Shown one piece after another: positions 51,780 through 62,740 of a stretch of DNA of 64,000 nucleotides. The position numbers were made by a program, and so were the translations under genes. This DNA comes from Poecilobothrus nobilitatus. Taxonomy: Eukaryota; Arthropoda; Insecta; Diptera; Dolichopodidae. Below the pieces are notes generated by a model. That model was not told where the DNA came from. It ran no database searches and worked only from the letters and a program-made list of their open reading frames with translations. Position 1 is the stretch's first letter; each line of letters starts with the position of its first letter. The stretch covers positions 92,352,670 through 92,416,669 of the forward strand of contig OX352773.1 in NCBI GenBank assembly GCA_947095535.1, written 5' to 3'.

Positions 51780-52285
51780 TTATTTGACACAAACCTAGGA
51801 ACAAATTGACCGAAAAAACATTTTTTTAAAATGTCTGCGGTCATCCAAGCATTTTTTGTATTGACATATTATGTTATTGGATTATCAAAATTTTTGAAGC
51901 ATCTAGGATTTTTCGCCTTTCCTATTACTAGCAACTTAAGTTTATGACAACCTGAGGCATTTGTACACCTTAAAACTGTAATTCGCAGTTTTTGAGTAAT
52001 AGTGCCCTAGCCTGCTGTGTTTTCTGTACACGATACAAAAGTTTTGTTACGTAAAAGTTTCCAGTATAGACCGTTTTCATCGGCATTATATATATGATCT
52101 CTACTAAAACATTCTTTTTCAATTTTCTGTTTAATATTTTCATTAAATGGATTTACAAGTTCTGGCTGGCTTAACAGTTTCTCTCCAGAAATTTTCAAAA
52201 TTATGCAGCCGTACTTTCTTTTAAAACCATCTTTCACTGGCATTGACATTACTAGAGGTTCCATAAAGTTTTTGTGCAAAAATAT
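51780..52285 (-). pseudogene. pogo/Tigger-type transposase fragment
   Basis: The frame from 52279 gives a FKRKYG..ILKISGEKLLSQP segment (end of the CENP-B-type DNA-binding part), VNPFNENIKQKIE, and then IYNADENGLYWKLL, the first catalytic Asp of the DDE core. After a stop near 52005 the minus strand continues with [40 protein letters not shown] and a FVPRFVSNN stretch toward 51790. The order and spacing match Tigger/jerky-like transposases. Both ends are missing and it is inactive. Confidence 0.85.
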
Positions 52286-52554
52286 GGCTTTTTTCTTAAT
52301 TATTAAACGTTAATACTGACTTACGCCTGTCAGACATCACTGTTTTAAAAAGCTAAAAAAAATGGGTAATAATGAATCATTGGACCACTTTAAATTCATT
52401 TAAAAAAAAACAATTATCACAAAAAAAGTTATTAAGTAATATAAAAATCACACCAAAAATTAGGACTCAAAATTAAAATATCCTTAAAAAACAAAAAAAC
52501 AAAATAAAAACAGTCTTATTCTTCACAGACTAAAAACTTAAAATATTAAATATA

Positions 52555-52926
52555 TTAAAAATAAAAACAGTTATTTTCGTAAAGTTTTGACATCCCATCA
52601 AGTTGAGCAATTTTTACATATGTAATTTTACCACTGTAGGCAAATCGGTTTTTTACAAATGTAGCAAACGTACGATGTTTTTTTCTTTTTTCTCGAAAGC
52701 ACATATAACAATTTTTTCTCACCTCCAACTTTGATGTTTCAATATTTATTGGCATAGGAGGTACTCTAAGAACCCGCGCTATGATAGATTTTAATTCAGC
52801 AGGAAGCCTAATATTAGCAAATCTTCGGTTTAAGTGCGGTAATATCCGATCATGTGCTAAATTCTTAATAAAATCTGCTCTTGCTTGGAATTTTATACTA
52901 ATTCTAACAGTTACTTCTTGTCTCAA
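52555..52926 (-). pseudogene. Possible piggyBac transposase C-terminal fragment
   Basis: A continuous 123-codon minus frame contains a basic segment, VLRVPPMPINIETSKLEVRK, then NCYMCFREKRKKHRTFATFV. The pattern R-C/N-x-x-C followed by K/R-rich residues resembles the cysteine-rich tail of some piggyBac/PGBD transposases (RKRCYxC...). Several expected cysteines are replaced, so the zinc-binding tail would be damaged. No catalytic core is nearby. It is not the same sequence as the 33-kb gene. Confidence 0.5.
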
Positions 52927-53245
52927 AATTGCTAGTTGCTACCTAAAATCGTGCCGAAGGTATAAAAAAAAATATCCTGCAAAATTTGGTTTTCACATAA
53001 CGCTAAATTTAAATAGTAAATTGATATTGTTTTATAGACATAAGAAAATGTCCGGTATGTTAGTGTTTTTAGTACTACTACTTATACTACTACAAAACTG
53101 CTACGCAGAGCCTGAGATATATACATCTGGAAATAGGGCTATTTTGCAATTTTGAGGAGCTGTAACTTCGTAACCTTATTCAATTAAAAGAAACCGTTAA
53201 CATACGTAAATATCACTGGAGCTTTAACTTTTTTGTCTTGCCGAA
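52920..53245 (-). repeat. S-family fragment S5
   Basis: Landmarks are a GTGCCGAAGGTATAAAAA block, TTTGGTTTTCACATAACGC, an ATTTAAATAGTAAATTGATA block and AATTTTGAGGAGCTGTAACTT. This corresponds to the S1 second unit and its edge, reverse-complemented. The plus frame 52781-53155 crosses it and is not a real gene. Confidence 0.7.
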
Positions 53246-53535
53246 GAAAATGTGCAGGTGCCTACAGTGACGTAGCTAAGAATTTTGGGCCCTAATGCAA
53301 ACAACAAAATTGAGCCCCCTATTAATTTATTTATGAGTGAAAATTCATATTTTTAATTTTGTTGGCATTTATACTTTTTATTTAAAATAAAGGTGACAAA
53401 TACTATAATTTAAAAAGCTTTCTTCCTTACTTTTGCATTAGCAAAATTGTTAATTAATTCATTCAATTATTATTCTTTTTAAAAAAATTAATTTGTTTGT
53501 CTGTTGTCTTTTCTTTATAATTTTTCTTATTATTT

Positions 53536-53687
53536 CATTTTTCTTAGTTGCTTTTCATTTCTTAGCTGGCGTATCTGCCCTTCCCCTATTCGCTCAATTT
53601 TGTTTAGCGCTACAATTAATTCTTTACCCATTTCACTTATTAGCTTGTATAGCCCTATATGCGATTTTGCTATTACAATCTAGATGA
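53536..53687 (-). other. Coding-like 50-codon minus frame, unassigned
   Basis: The minus strand reads KSHIGLYKLISEMGKELIVA, LNKIERIGEGQIRQLRNEKQ, LRKMK, stop. It is amphipathic and coiled-coil-like. The hydrophobic plus-strand frame at 53493-53687 is its shadow. I do not recognise it. About 250 bp to the left, CAGTGACGTAGCTAAGAATT at 53266 resembles the start of hAT termini, so this could be the tail of an undetermined element's gene. Confidence 0.3.
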
Positions 53688-53904
53688 AATTATTTAATTA
53701 TCACAAATTATCAAATTATATTAATTATCACAAATTGAAGTGCACTTTGTTACTAAAATCTATAATATAATACACAAGATGTTGGCGAGACCTTGCCAAC
53801 ATGTAAAAAAATATATTTTATATCTATAATAAAACACTCACACTGAATGTAAACTAAACTGGCAATGATGATATTTCTGTATATTTATTTAATAATTTAA
53901 AATT

Positions 53905-54056
53905 TTATTACCAGAGATACAAATCTTTGACTCAAAGTATTATCAAGAGACACAAACCGTTAATTAAAAATATAAACAAATTTAGTAAATATTATTACCA
54001 GAAACCAAATTTTCCACTAGAAGTATTGTCAGAGACACAAACCGTTCAATAAAAGT
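53905..54056 (+). repeat. Tandem ~85-bp repeat with GAGACACAAACCGTT
   Basis: The units start at 53905 and 53993: TATTACCAGA..., then AAAGTATT or GAAGTATT, then GAGACACAAACCGTT. A partial third copy lies near 54755 (ATTATCAGAGACATGAATC). No coding sequence. Confidence 0.65.
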
Positions 54057-54060
54057 GGGT

Positions 54061-56699
54061 ACAGTCAAAAAAGGAAAAGTACATAGGTACTTAAAAAACA
54101 CATTTTCAATAAAAATAAATTCAGCAAATTTTTAATTTTTAAATTTGACCGCCACGTCCATTATGAACTGGTCGCAGCGGTAAATTAAAAATAAATTATT
54201 AATCTTCTGTTGGCATTTGCAATCTTTGTTTTGGAAAAAAACAAATAAAAATAGGTGCTCTTAATAAAATTAAAACGCCTGAAAGTGAAAAAGTGAGAGT
54301 GAGCAAAGTTTATAGTAAACCTCATATTTATAAGAAAAAAATAATAGGCCGATTTTATTTTTGATTTTGTTTTCATTAGTATAAAAGCTGGTAAAAGCTT
54401 CGTAACATACTTTAAAATAGTTTTGTTTATTTAGGTTGAAATTTAGATTTTTAAGCTAAATTTTCGGTAGAACTGGTATAACATAAAATATTCGAAATTT
54501 TTTTATTAATGTAAAATTCGGCAGACTTAAATAATTATATTTCATAACAGAAGTCAGAAACTTACTAAATATTATAGAAATGGATATTTTTCTTAAAAAA
54601 AAAAGAAAAAATAACATAGAAAATATCATTTTAGAAGCCTTCTCTCACAATAGATTCATAATTTTGTACTAATTTATTATTAGACCATTAAATTAAAAAG
54701 CTGTCGAAAACGACCGTCACAAAAAAAAAGCCCCCGAAAATTTATGAAATTTCATTATCAGAGACATGAATCTTTTATTAAATATACCAAAGACCTCTTC
54801 CAAAGTACATTTAAATAAAATAAATTCAGCAAATTTTGTTCAAGCAAAAAAAAATAAACGCAAAAGACTTGAAAGTAGTTTTGGTAATTGAAGTAATTTC
54901 GCGGCGAAAACAACTGTTTTTCATCGACATAAAATTTTTTTTTTTAAAACTAAAGAAAAATAGAGAGTAAAATTTTAACAAATATTAAAATTATTTCGAT
55001 TATTGGGAGTGTTTTAAATGTAACAAAAAATAAATGTCGTAGCGGTTGGTGTTGGTTGGTTTTTCGCCGGTTTTTATTCTGCACTTTATACATGTGTTTC
55101 AAACAATTTTTGAGATATCGGAACGAACTTTTACCCTGAATGTGTTTTTAGCTTGGACCATTTTTTCTCAATAATTAAAAAACTGTCAAAAATTATCGCC
55201 ACGAAAAAACGGCGAGAATAAATTAATAAACTGTACCTAACATTTTTAATTTTATGTGTTTAGATTTGTTTTATGTTTTTTTCTATTACAAGTAAGTAAG
55301 TGATTTCAACGTTTTTTTTAATGGTGCTGATGTAAAAATGAAATTTTTAGGTAGTTTATTAAGGGAGTCAGTATGATAACGTAAATGTTTTTGAATCTAT
55401 AGAATTTGTGCAATTGCACAGGGGATTTTCTAGTTAAATTATAAATAATTTAATTGTTTGATAACACCAGCTGCAACAAAACGGGTTTTTACAATACAAA
55501 AATTGCATTTTTTGTTGAATTTCTATTTACTTTATTATCTATTACCATTAGTTATCGTATTATAAAAAGCATAATATTTTTTATCACTTATTATAAAAGG
55601 GAGCCAGTAATTATCCAAAAAAAATAAATGTCGAATAAAAATAATGTTGAACAAAATAATGTTGAAAAAAAATGCCGTATAGCAAAAATTTAGAATTTTA
55701 GAATTGGATTCAAAATCAGAGTTATACGTCTTTTTCAGAATATTTATGTATATGTATATGCGGGATTCTGAATTAGTAGAGAATTTAGAGTTGGATTCAA
55801 AATTAAAGTTTCAATAATTTGTTTAGCGGGCAGTAGCCCCCACTATGTTCGTTGTTGTTGAAATATATATATAAAAAAATATATATATGTTTGAGATTTT
55901 TTTTAAGGTTTTTAGTTAGTTCGAGATTTTTTTTCCAAATATCGGGAGTGGCTCATCTATAACATACAAAAATATATAATAACCAAAATATTATTATTAT
56001 TAAATATAAAAATTCTTAATGATTCTGTCTTTATACTTACATACAAACCATGTAAACTTTTCAGCTATACTTCGTAAAAATCAAAATCATTTTTATTGAA
56101 TAGTTTTGTTTTTATAATTCATACATTTTTTTTAATTTTAGGTTAAAAAGAAAAAATTTTAATACTCTTAATAATAATAATGTTAATTTTATAATATACG
56201 AGCCAAAAATTATGTAATTAGCGCTCCTAATATTTTTAAACTTACGTAGGTATATCGTTATATAATTATTTAGATTAGCTTTAAGTATTATTATGTAAGT
56301 AAAATAAAATAAAAAGAGAAAACAAAATCGATAACGCCTTTTACAGTTTAGTTCCAATTTTAAAAGATAAACACAATTATTTTATAGTTGAAAAATGTAT
56401 TACCTCTAACATATCGATATCTTAAAAAACATAATATTGTGACATAAGTTGATTAAGGCTAATAAAAATTAAAAAAAAAACATTAACACTTGAAAATAAT
56501 TAAATAAAAAAAAAAAGTAAAAAAAGCGAGGTTTTTCAAAAACGAGATTTAATATGAGACCCACTTTTTTACAATCCTTTAAAATAATACAATCTTTTTT
56601 CGTTCAAAATAAACCATTTTTCATTCAAATTAAACTATTTTTTTGCATATTAAACCATTTTAAAAAAAAAGGATTTAAAAAACAGGATTTCAAAAATAG
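54061..56699. other. AT-rich stretch with minisatellite remnant and a family A end
   Basis: At 55690-55830 are two units of the 13.4-kb minisatellite type (TTGGATTCAAAATCAGAGTT, then TTAGAGTTGGATTCAAAAT). At about 55940-55953 GGGAGTGGCTCATCT matches the end of family A. Motifs with CTGTCAAAAATTATCGCC and CTGTCGAAAACGACCGTCAC (54700, 55190) may be a further dispersed repeat. No gene is seen. Confidence 0.4.
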
Positions 56700-56739
56700 G
56701 ATTTAAATAAACAGGAGTTTGATAAAATAGGTTTATGAT

Positions 56740-57433
56740 AAACCGGCTTTCGAAGTAAACCCATTTTTTAATAATTGCATTCCAGCAAAACGGTTTCTTA
56801 TTTGAGAGCTCATTTGGAGAGCTACAACATTATAGCAAACATTAATTTTAAAATGCGTATCTCTGTTGTGAAACGCATGGTCCGTTGATAGCTCATCAAA
56901 ATGTCTTTTAATGATCTTCTGACGTTTTGATTGGAAACTAGCTACAATACCCCATTTTTTAGCTTATTCTTCAGCTATAGACTTTGTTTGCAATGAATTT
57001 CTTATTTAACATATTTCTTTTAAAACTCGATTTAATAATGTAGTTGCTTCATCTAGATCAATATTTTGTTTCTGCAAACATTTTAAAGCCAAATTAACTT
57101 CCGACATAATTTTAAATAAAAATACGCTAATAAATACAAAATCAAATGTGGCCATATTCTTTTTTATCTGCAGTTCTTTTTCTCTCTCTTCTAAGTTTTT
57201 GCTTTTAAGATTAATTTCAGTGCTTTTAAGATGTCCAGAAAACGAACTTTTACCGCAATTATTGATTGTATTCTGCCTGACCAGCGTGTTAGATTAAGTT
57301 TTTTTAATGTCACTTCTGACTCCGCTAAATGAGGAAAAAAGATCCACCTTTTTACGTTATTTTCCAAAAATATGTAAATATTTTGAAGCGTTGTATAAAA
57401 TGACGATACAGTATGACAAGAACGTACATACAC
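56740..57433 (-). pseudogene. hAT transposase fragment, ZMYM1/TTF-type-like
   Basis: The frame from 57433 gives SCHTVSSFYTTLQNIYIFLE and then LKKLNLTRWSGRIQSIIAVK, the (D)TRWS motif conserved in ZMYM1-like hAT proteins. The minus strand then continues in other frames with MSEVNLALKCLQKQNIDLDE, ATTLLNRVLKEI, AKKWGIVASFQSKRQKIIKR, HFDELSTDHAF and RDTHFKINVCYNVVALQMSS down to about 56760. Both the catalytic N-terminal half and the dimerisation end are missing. It is cut at its 5' side by S3. Confidence 0.8.
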
Positions 57434-57439
57434 ATGGTT

Positions 57440-57555
57440 AAAAATTTTTTTCTTTATCTTTAACGGTGTAGAAGTTTTGTAGACAGACGGATATACGGAC
57501 GGACAGAGTGAAACTTATAGGTACATTTTTTCAAAATTTTTTTGGAAATGTACTG
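57440..57555 (-). repeat. S-family end fragment S3
   Basis: The reverse complement of 36527-36660: a TTTAACGGTGTAGAAGTTTT block, a degenerate GGAC tract with ACAGAGTGAAAC, and TTTTTTTGGAAATGTA. Only the GTCC end is present. It separates the ZMYM1-like fragment from the Harbinger gene. Confidence 0.8.
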
Positions 57556-57599
57556 TAATGTAAAAATGATCATATGACATAATTACTAAATTAAAATCC

Positions 57600-58630
57600 A
57601 AAGTAATTAAATTTTTAGTAGGTGAAAAGAAGCAGCAAAACACGATTGAAGGTCTTGAAACAAGCCGTGCTAGACCATTTCCATACACCTTAGGTTGCAT
57701 TGATGGAAAGCACATAAAAATAAACCGACCAGTCAAATATGCGACTAGTTTTTATAGTAGGAAAAGATTTTATTCAGTCTTAGTTCAGATATGTAGATTT
57801 TAAATTCTAAATTTTTCTGTTTTAATAGTACTTTTACAATCTCCGAAATCGAGTTGATCATCATGTATAAAATCAAGTAAAATGTTAAGTGTTTCATGGA
57901 CGAACTACTCAATTTCGAGGTGATTTTCAGAAAATCAAGAACTATGTGGATTTTGTTTGACAGATATTTTTTTGAAAAATGTATGGGAAATCAAGAAAAA
58001 AGAATAAAAAAATCAGCTGAATTTCCGAAAACAACTCGTTTCTCAAAATTAAGAGATTGTGACCGTACATTATATATTATTTTATATTTTGAAGGTGTCG
58101 TTAAAGCGAAGATAAATTCACAGATTGTTTTATTTGTTATTCTGGAAGTTTTCATGATACTTCTATGTGGAATGACAGTCCTCTAAAGAAAGTCATTTCA
58201 AACGTTATAATTTAGTTATTATAAAAATTCAAATCTTAAAAATATTTTAAAAAATTAGAATACTATAAAAATTCTAAATGAGTACCATCTGATTGGAGAT
58301 CTAACATACCCTCTGAACATCCTACTTAATGATACCATTTAAAGATAATCTTACTGAAGAAGTGTTAAGGTATATCTATTTCTTATTATTTCTGATTATG
58401 TACAATATTTATTAATAATTACATAATTTTGTTTTATTATATTGGTTTATTGCAGATTTAACGGAAATTTAAGTTCTACTCTTTCGGTATTTTCAAAGAA
58501 AAATTTAAAATGTTCAATTCATTAGAATTACAAAAGTAGCAAAATTTATTATTATGGTCTGTATTATTGTCCACAAATAAAAGTGGGAAAGGAAGTTTTG
58601 GGTTCTCAAGATTTACATGTAAATGACGAT
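57600..58630 (+). pseudogene. PIF/Harbinger transposase (DDE_Tnp_4 type), broken
   Basis: The plus strand at 57640-57790 reads RPFPYTLGCIDGKHIKINRP and FYSRKRFYSVLVQ, the first catalytic Asp region of Harbinger nucleases. After an interruption (57790-58140), GSFHDTSMWNDSPLKKVISN follows at about 58143-58203, then LIGDLTYPLNILLNDT (second Asp) at about 58290-58345. A likely intron follows (donor GTTAAG|GTATAT near 58370, acceptor TTTATTGCAG near 58455), then FNGNLSSTLSVF. The family uses 3-bp targets and needs a separate SANT-type protein, found at 59.3-59.6 kb. Frameshifts make it inactive. Confidence 0.85.
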
Positions 58631-59269
58631 TAATTTAAAAAAAAAAATTTATTGCTGGATATAATAAAATGAATTTAAATATTAATACTACTACAACGGA
58701 ATCAACTAGCAATAAGAGAGTAAGACAAATGACAAAATTTTTGAAGACAGTTGACAAATTTTTCATCAGCATAACTTGCTGTAAATAAAATGTACTAATA
58801 ATATAAAAAATCAGTTTAAAAAACCTATTATTTTCTAAAAAAAATAATTTATTTTTTATAAAAAAAACCTAAGTTAAAAGAGTCCATATCAAACGTAACG
58901 TAACGTAAAATAAAATTTAACTCAATTGGCGGTTTCACTTATTACATTGTTACAAATATTACACAGCATTTTTAAAAAACAGAGCACTCGTTATTATAAA
59001 ATTTTTATTGTTGAAACATACATGCAATTCGGTGATATTTTAAAGTTGGTTTCAATAATTTGTCTAGCGGGGGTTTGAGGGCGGAAAATTCTTTACTTTT
59101 AGAAAGCCGACATTTTAAAAATCGGAAATTTTAAAATCGACATTTTAAAATCAATATTTCAAGAATCTCGCTATATTGTCGACATATTTGGGATCTACAT
59201 TTTTGAATAGAAATTTTAAAAATGGACATAACTTAGCAGAACCCCTAAAAAATATCCACAAACGATTTT
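58631..59269. other. Harbinger interior or flank, with minisatellite-like remnant
   Basis: AT-rich. At 59030-59170 are a minisatellite-type unit (GATATTTTAAAGTTGG) and subrepeats ATTTTAAAATCGAC and variants, similar in style to the foldback element at 13 kb. Nothing coding. Confidence 0.4.
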
Positions 59270-59590
59270 ACTACATAGGTAGTTATTTACAATTCCAAAA
59301 AACGATATGCTTTACCTCATCTAGCAAATCAGAAAACCCTCAAGTAGTTGCAGCTTCTCCGGAAAATTTGCCCTTCTTGATTCTCTTATATGTAACTATA
59401 ATATTCAGCAATTTTTACAAATGTCATCTGCAGTAAAAGGGAAAAACAGATCAGGATTCTTTTCTATGATTTTATCTAGAACTTTTTTTTATGGACTGAA
59501 AATCAACTTCCAATTCTAATCTTGTTGTAATTAACAATTTTTTTAAACTGTCAGTCCACCTTTTTTCTCTATTAAAAAATAAAATTTCTT
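59270..59590 (-). pseudogene. Probable SANT/trihelix (Myb-like) protein associated with Harbinger
   Basis: The minus strand from about 59580 reads EKRWTDSLKKLLITTRLELE and a FQSIKK segment. After a frame change come a DKIIEKNPDLFFPFTADDICK-like piece, VTYKRIKK(G/A)(K/N)F and KLQLLEGF. The tryptophan-led helix, the T(A)DDxxxK block and TYKRIK fit the three-helix SANT/MADF-like domain of the accessory protein of insect Harbinger elements. That protein is needed for nuclear import and DNA recognition of the transposase. The frames are broken. The plus-strand frame at 59176-59436 is a shadow. Confidence 0.6.
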
Positions 59591-60240
59591 ACATTAATAT
59601 AATATAAGTAAAGGCCCTGGAGCTGGTGTATACGTTTATTTTACTGTGACATTTAAAGTACTTAGAAGAAATTAATTAAGATTAAGAATTTCTTGATTCG
59701 AAAAGAAAAGAAAAATAATTATAATACAATCATATGTATGTGTTATGTAGTGTGTACGGATATCTATCGGTATCGAAAAAATAACGAAATATTTAAGAAT
59801 TAAAATTCATTAAAATCTAATTTTGGTTGAAAACTCATATCAGTTATTTTTATAGAATAGTCTTTCATATATCTTTGCAGTAATTGTTACCTATTCTTAA
59901 ATGAAAAAAATCTGAACATCTTAATTCATTGACTTTATATGGAGAGCCATGTTTTTTGGTTCTGCCTATTATAGTAGTGTACTGCTGGGGGATCTAAATC
60001 TAAGCACTTTTGAGTGATTTCTTATCTCCTTTTCAATCACCGAATGTGCAGAATCACCTCATTCTAAGTATGTCCGCATATTAGAAATTTATGGTTAATT
60101 CTTTTTTTTTATTTTTATTCAAATTCAGTTATTTACTACAATATACAATAAAGCGTTCCCTTGGCATAATAATTCTGGCAAGAATTAAATATTTAGCTAT
60201 CATTTAAATACATGTTCTTAATATAAGTAAACATGAAATA
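59591..60240. other. Unassigned AT-rich stretch
   Basis: No gene recognised. The patch near 59990-60090 is less AT-rich but has no identifiable content. Confidence 0.4.
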
Positions 60241-60911
60241 TTATTTAATAATCTGATTCAAGTAACAAGCTGACAGTAAATATTTCTTTAATTTATCCTT
60301 AAAAGTTATGAAGTCACTTATGCTTTTCATGTTCTCTGGCAGTTGATTGTATAACCTTGAGCCTATTACCGAAATTCTTCGAGCAGATACTAAGTTACGA
60401 CTCATACCAATTCTAAAAACATTTCTATATCTTGTATTAAGACTATGTGTAAATTTATTTATGGTGGTAATATTACTATAACCTAGGTTGTTTATTATTT
60501 TATAAACCCCTAATATTTGTTGAAATTCACAAATTCCTCTTATTGGCAAAATGTTTCTACCATAATACAACCGATATGTATTATATAACAAGGGCAAGTT
60601 CAAAATATTCTTTATAATTTTATTCTGAGATATTTGTAATTTTTTAATATTAGAATTACTCCACGCAACTGTTCAATATGGCAGAATGACATAGAGCATA
60701 TCCTAGTACATATCCATTTTGATATTATTTGGTATTTTGTTTTTATACTTATACATAATACCATTAAATGCACTTAATTTAGCATTGATATTATTTATAT
60801 GTGAACTCCAAGTAAGATTTTTATCAAATATAACACCTAAAAACTTCACCTCATCAATTTCTTCCAAATAATTGTTGTCATGGCACAGTGGTTAAGTCGT
60901 TAATTGTTATC

Positions 60912-60984
60912 TGACTCATGGCGCAGTGGTTAAGTCGCCAACCTTTCAATCGACGGGTCTTGGGTTCAAACCCCGGTCAGGTCA
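60912..60984 (+). tRNA. tRNA-like 73-nt segment (SINE head or pseudogene)
   Basis: The length is exactly tRNA-like. The D arm pairs (GGCG/CGCC around CAGTGGTTAAGT) and the T arm pairs with a canonical loop (TTGGG-TTCAAAC-CCCGG). The acceptor pairs at only four to five positions and the anticodon arm is degenerate, so it is not a working tRNA. An A-rich tail follows. A partial second copy of the head (60876-60910, CATGGCACAGTGGTTAAGTCG) lies directly upstream. It sits inside the interrupted RT gene. Confidence 0.6.
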
Positions 60985-61034
60985 TAAATAAAAAAAATTT
61001 GTAGTAGTTTTATGTCGTAATAAATGTATATCGT

Positions 61035-61235
61035 ATAATTAATAGTAGTAATAATAACAATAATAATATTAATAATAATAATATTAATAATAATAATAGT
61101 AATAATAACAATAACAATAATAATAATAATAATAATAGCTGCTACAGTGGGGCTATCTTTGGTTATATCATGCAAGTAAGGTGTTATATACTGCTGCACG
61201 TTGTAATCCCCGGATGGCGCTGACTCTGTAGTAAA
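61035..61235 (+). repeat. (AAT)n tract and 5' half of a V-family copy (V3)
   Basis: An imperfect AAT/AAC tract (about 61045-61135) is followed by a block matching V2 and V1: CTATCTTTGGTTATATCATG, CAAGTAAGGTGTTATATACT, TGGCGCTGACTCTGTA. The copy ends there in a second AAT-rich tract. Confidence 0.8.
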
Positions 61236-61554
61236 ATAATAACAATAATAACAATCTAAATATAATAAAAGACAAGTTGCTGCTGATGAGTAGCGTGCCC
61301 TACTGTTGTGTTAAATGTTAATATATGAATAAAAATATGGGTATATACATATATTATGTAGTTAATTATAAAAAAATAAAGCAGTGCGTAAAACCAAAGC
61401 TTTTAAAGGAGCGCAATTTAAATTATAAAATCACAATTTTCAATTAAATTTTGAATGTGTAACATTTTCTTAATTTTATGCTTCTTTTATGATTTTTATT
61501 TTCTAAATCTTAAACCTTATATGCACAGCCAATTTTTTATTGTTTTACATAAAA

Positions 61555-61725
61555 GGTGCGCAGAACTTACGGTGTGAAGATTTTGTAACGAAAGCTACAG
61601 ATAAAGAGGCAGAATATTATTACGGATAGAGTAAAAATTTGTTTGAAAAATATAACAAAAAAAGTTTTGAAGCATTTGCTATGGCAACCATAGAAAAATA
61701 TAACAAGTGTACTATATAATTATAA
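61555..61725 (+). other. Coding-like fragment, unassigned
   Basis: The plus frame reads KGAQNLRCEDFVTKATDKEA, EYYYG, stop, SKNLFEKYNKKSFEAFAMAT, IEKYNKCTI, stop. One internal stop breaks about 53 codons of otherwise protein-like sequence. I cannot name a family. It lies in the insertion that splits the RT gene, between two V copies. Confidence 0.3.
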
Positions 61726-62121
61726 TTAGGTAAATGCATCAGATATTCAGATCAGTATAGTTTAGTTTCAAAATTATAAAGTTTGATACTGTATTTTTTT
61801 CGAAGCGAAAATTTTTGTTATTATTGGCAAAAATTTATTTACCATTGGTTTTTAATCCAGCCTTTGGTTTTTTAATCCAAAGCTTGATAAAGAAATTTAC
61901 AAGAGATGAGATTTATTAAATAATCATTTTTATTACATTTTTGAAAGAAACTACTTCACAGCATCATTGAGGTTTTTCATTATTTAAAACACTTTAGCAA
62001 TAAATTTTACATTTATCAATATCTAAATATAATACATATAAGTATTTGAATAAATTTACTAAAATTAAATTGTTCATAAAACTGAGGAAACTTTCACAAA
62101 AGCTATATTTTTCTACTTATA

Positions 62122-62137
62122 CCCGTCGTATGACGGG
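62122..62137. repeat. Hairpin CCCGTC-GTAT-GACGGG followed by T6
   Basis: A 6-bp GC-rich stem with a 4-base loop, preceded by TTATA and followed by CTTTTTT. It resembles the R terminal hairpin (TTATACCC...GGGTATAA) with a changed right flank. In a eukaryotic repeat context it is not a bacterial terminator. Confidence 0.5.
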
Positions 62138-62147
62138 CTTTTTTACT

Positions 62148-62224
62148 AGTAATAATAATAATAATAGTAATAATAGTAATAATAATAATAATAATAATAG
62201 TAATAGTAATAATAACAATAATTT

Positions 62225-62263
<39 letters not shown>

Positions 62264-62740
62264 GTAATAATAATAATAGCTACTACAGTGGAGCTATCTT
62301 TGGTTATATCATGCAAGTAAGGTGTTATATATTGCTGCACGTTGTAATCCACTGATGGCGCTGACTCTGTATTAAAATAATAATAATGTTAATAATTATA
62401 ATAATTGCCTTTAATAATTACCTAATGTAGTACTATATACTACTACTACATCTTGTAACTGTTGTGACGGCTTTAGTCACTGTTAGCAAAATAGTGATAA
62501 CAATAGGCGGATTCACTGTTTCCTTACAGTCCCACTCCCAATTCAATGTTTCCGTATCCATTTCCTATCCTTTCCTATTCCTACTCCCTAGCCAATATAC
62601 TGCGTTCGCAGGTAAGGGTTTCATCCCATTATATTGTCTAAAGGGGGAGGTGGGTTTAGTCAGTAAGAATCTGAAACTGCCAAGGGGCAAATTCTTGGTG
62701 TCTTAGGAAGGTTGCCACCTCCCTTAGGAAAAAAAAAATC
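62148..62740 (+). mobile_element. (AAT)n tract and V-family retroposon-like copy (V2)
   Basis: An (AAT/AGT)n tract (62148-62275) precedes a block matching V1 end to end, finishing CACCTCCCTTAGG plus ten A residues (62725-62740). The orientation is opposite to the RT gene it interrupts. The frames at 62046-62228 and 62464-62706 arise from the microsatellite and repeat and are not genes. Confidence 0.75.

Noticed and set aside
52781..53155. Plus-strand open frame of 124 residues with a hydrophobic segment
   Set aside because: It is a shadow of the minus-strand piggyBac-like fragment at its start and of an S-family repeat at its end.
57896..58186. 96-residue plus frame inside the Harbinger gene as a separate protein
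   Set aside because: Its end overlaps the Harbinger GSFHDTSMWNDSPL motif in another register; the frame is a by-product of frameshifts or inserted sequence in the transposase.
62122..62143. Rho-independent terminator-like hairpin with T run
   Set aside because: The context is a eukaryotic repeat, and the hairpin resembles the R-family terminal hairpin.
62046..62352. Asn-rich plus frame and Tyr/Ile-rich minus frame
   Set aside because: They are translations of the (AAT)n microsatellite.
62464..62706. 80-residue plus frame in V2, with an apparent counterpart on the minus strand at 23091-23315
   Set aside because: The frames lie in a non-coding retroposon-like repeat and are not conserved in register between the two copies.
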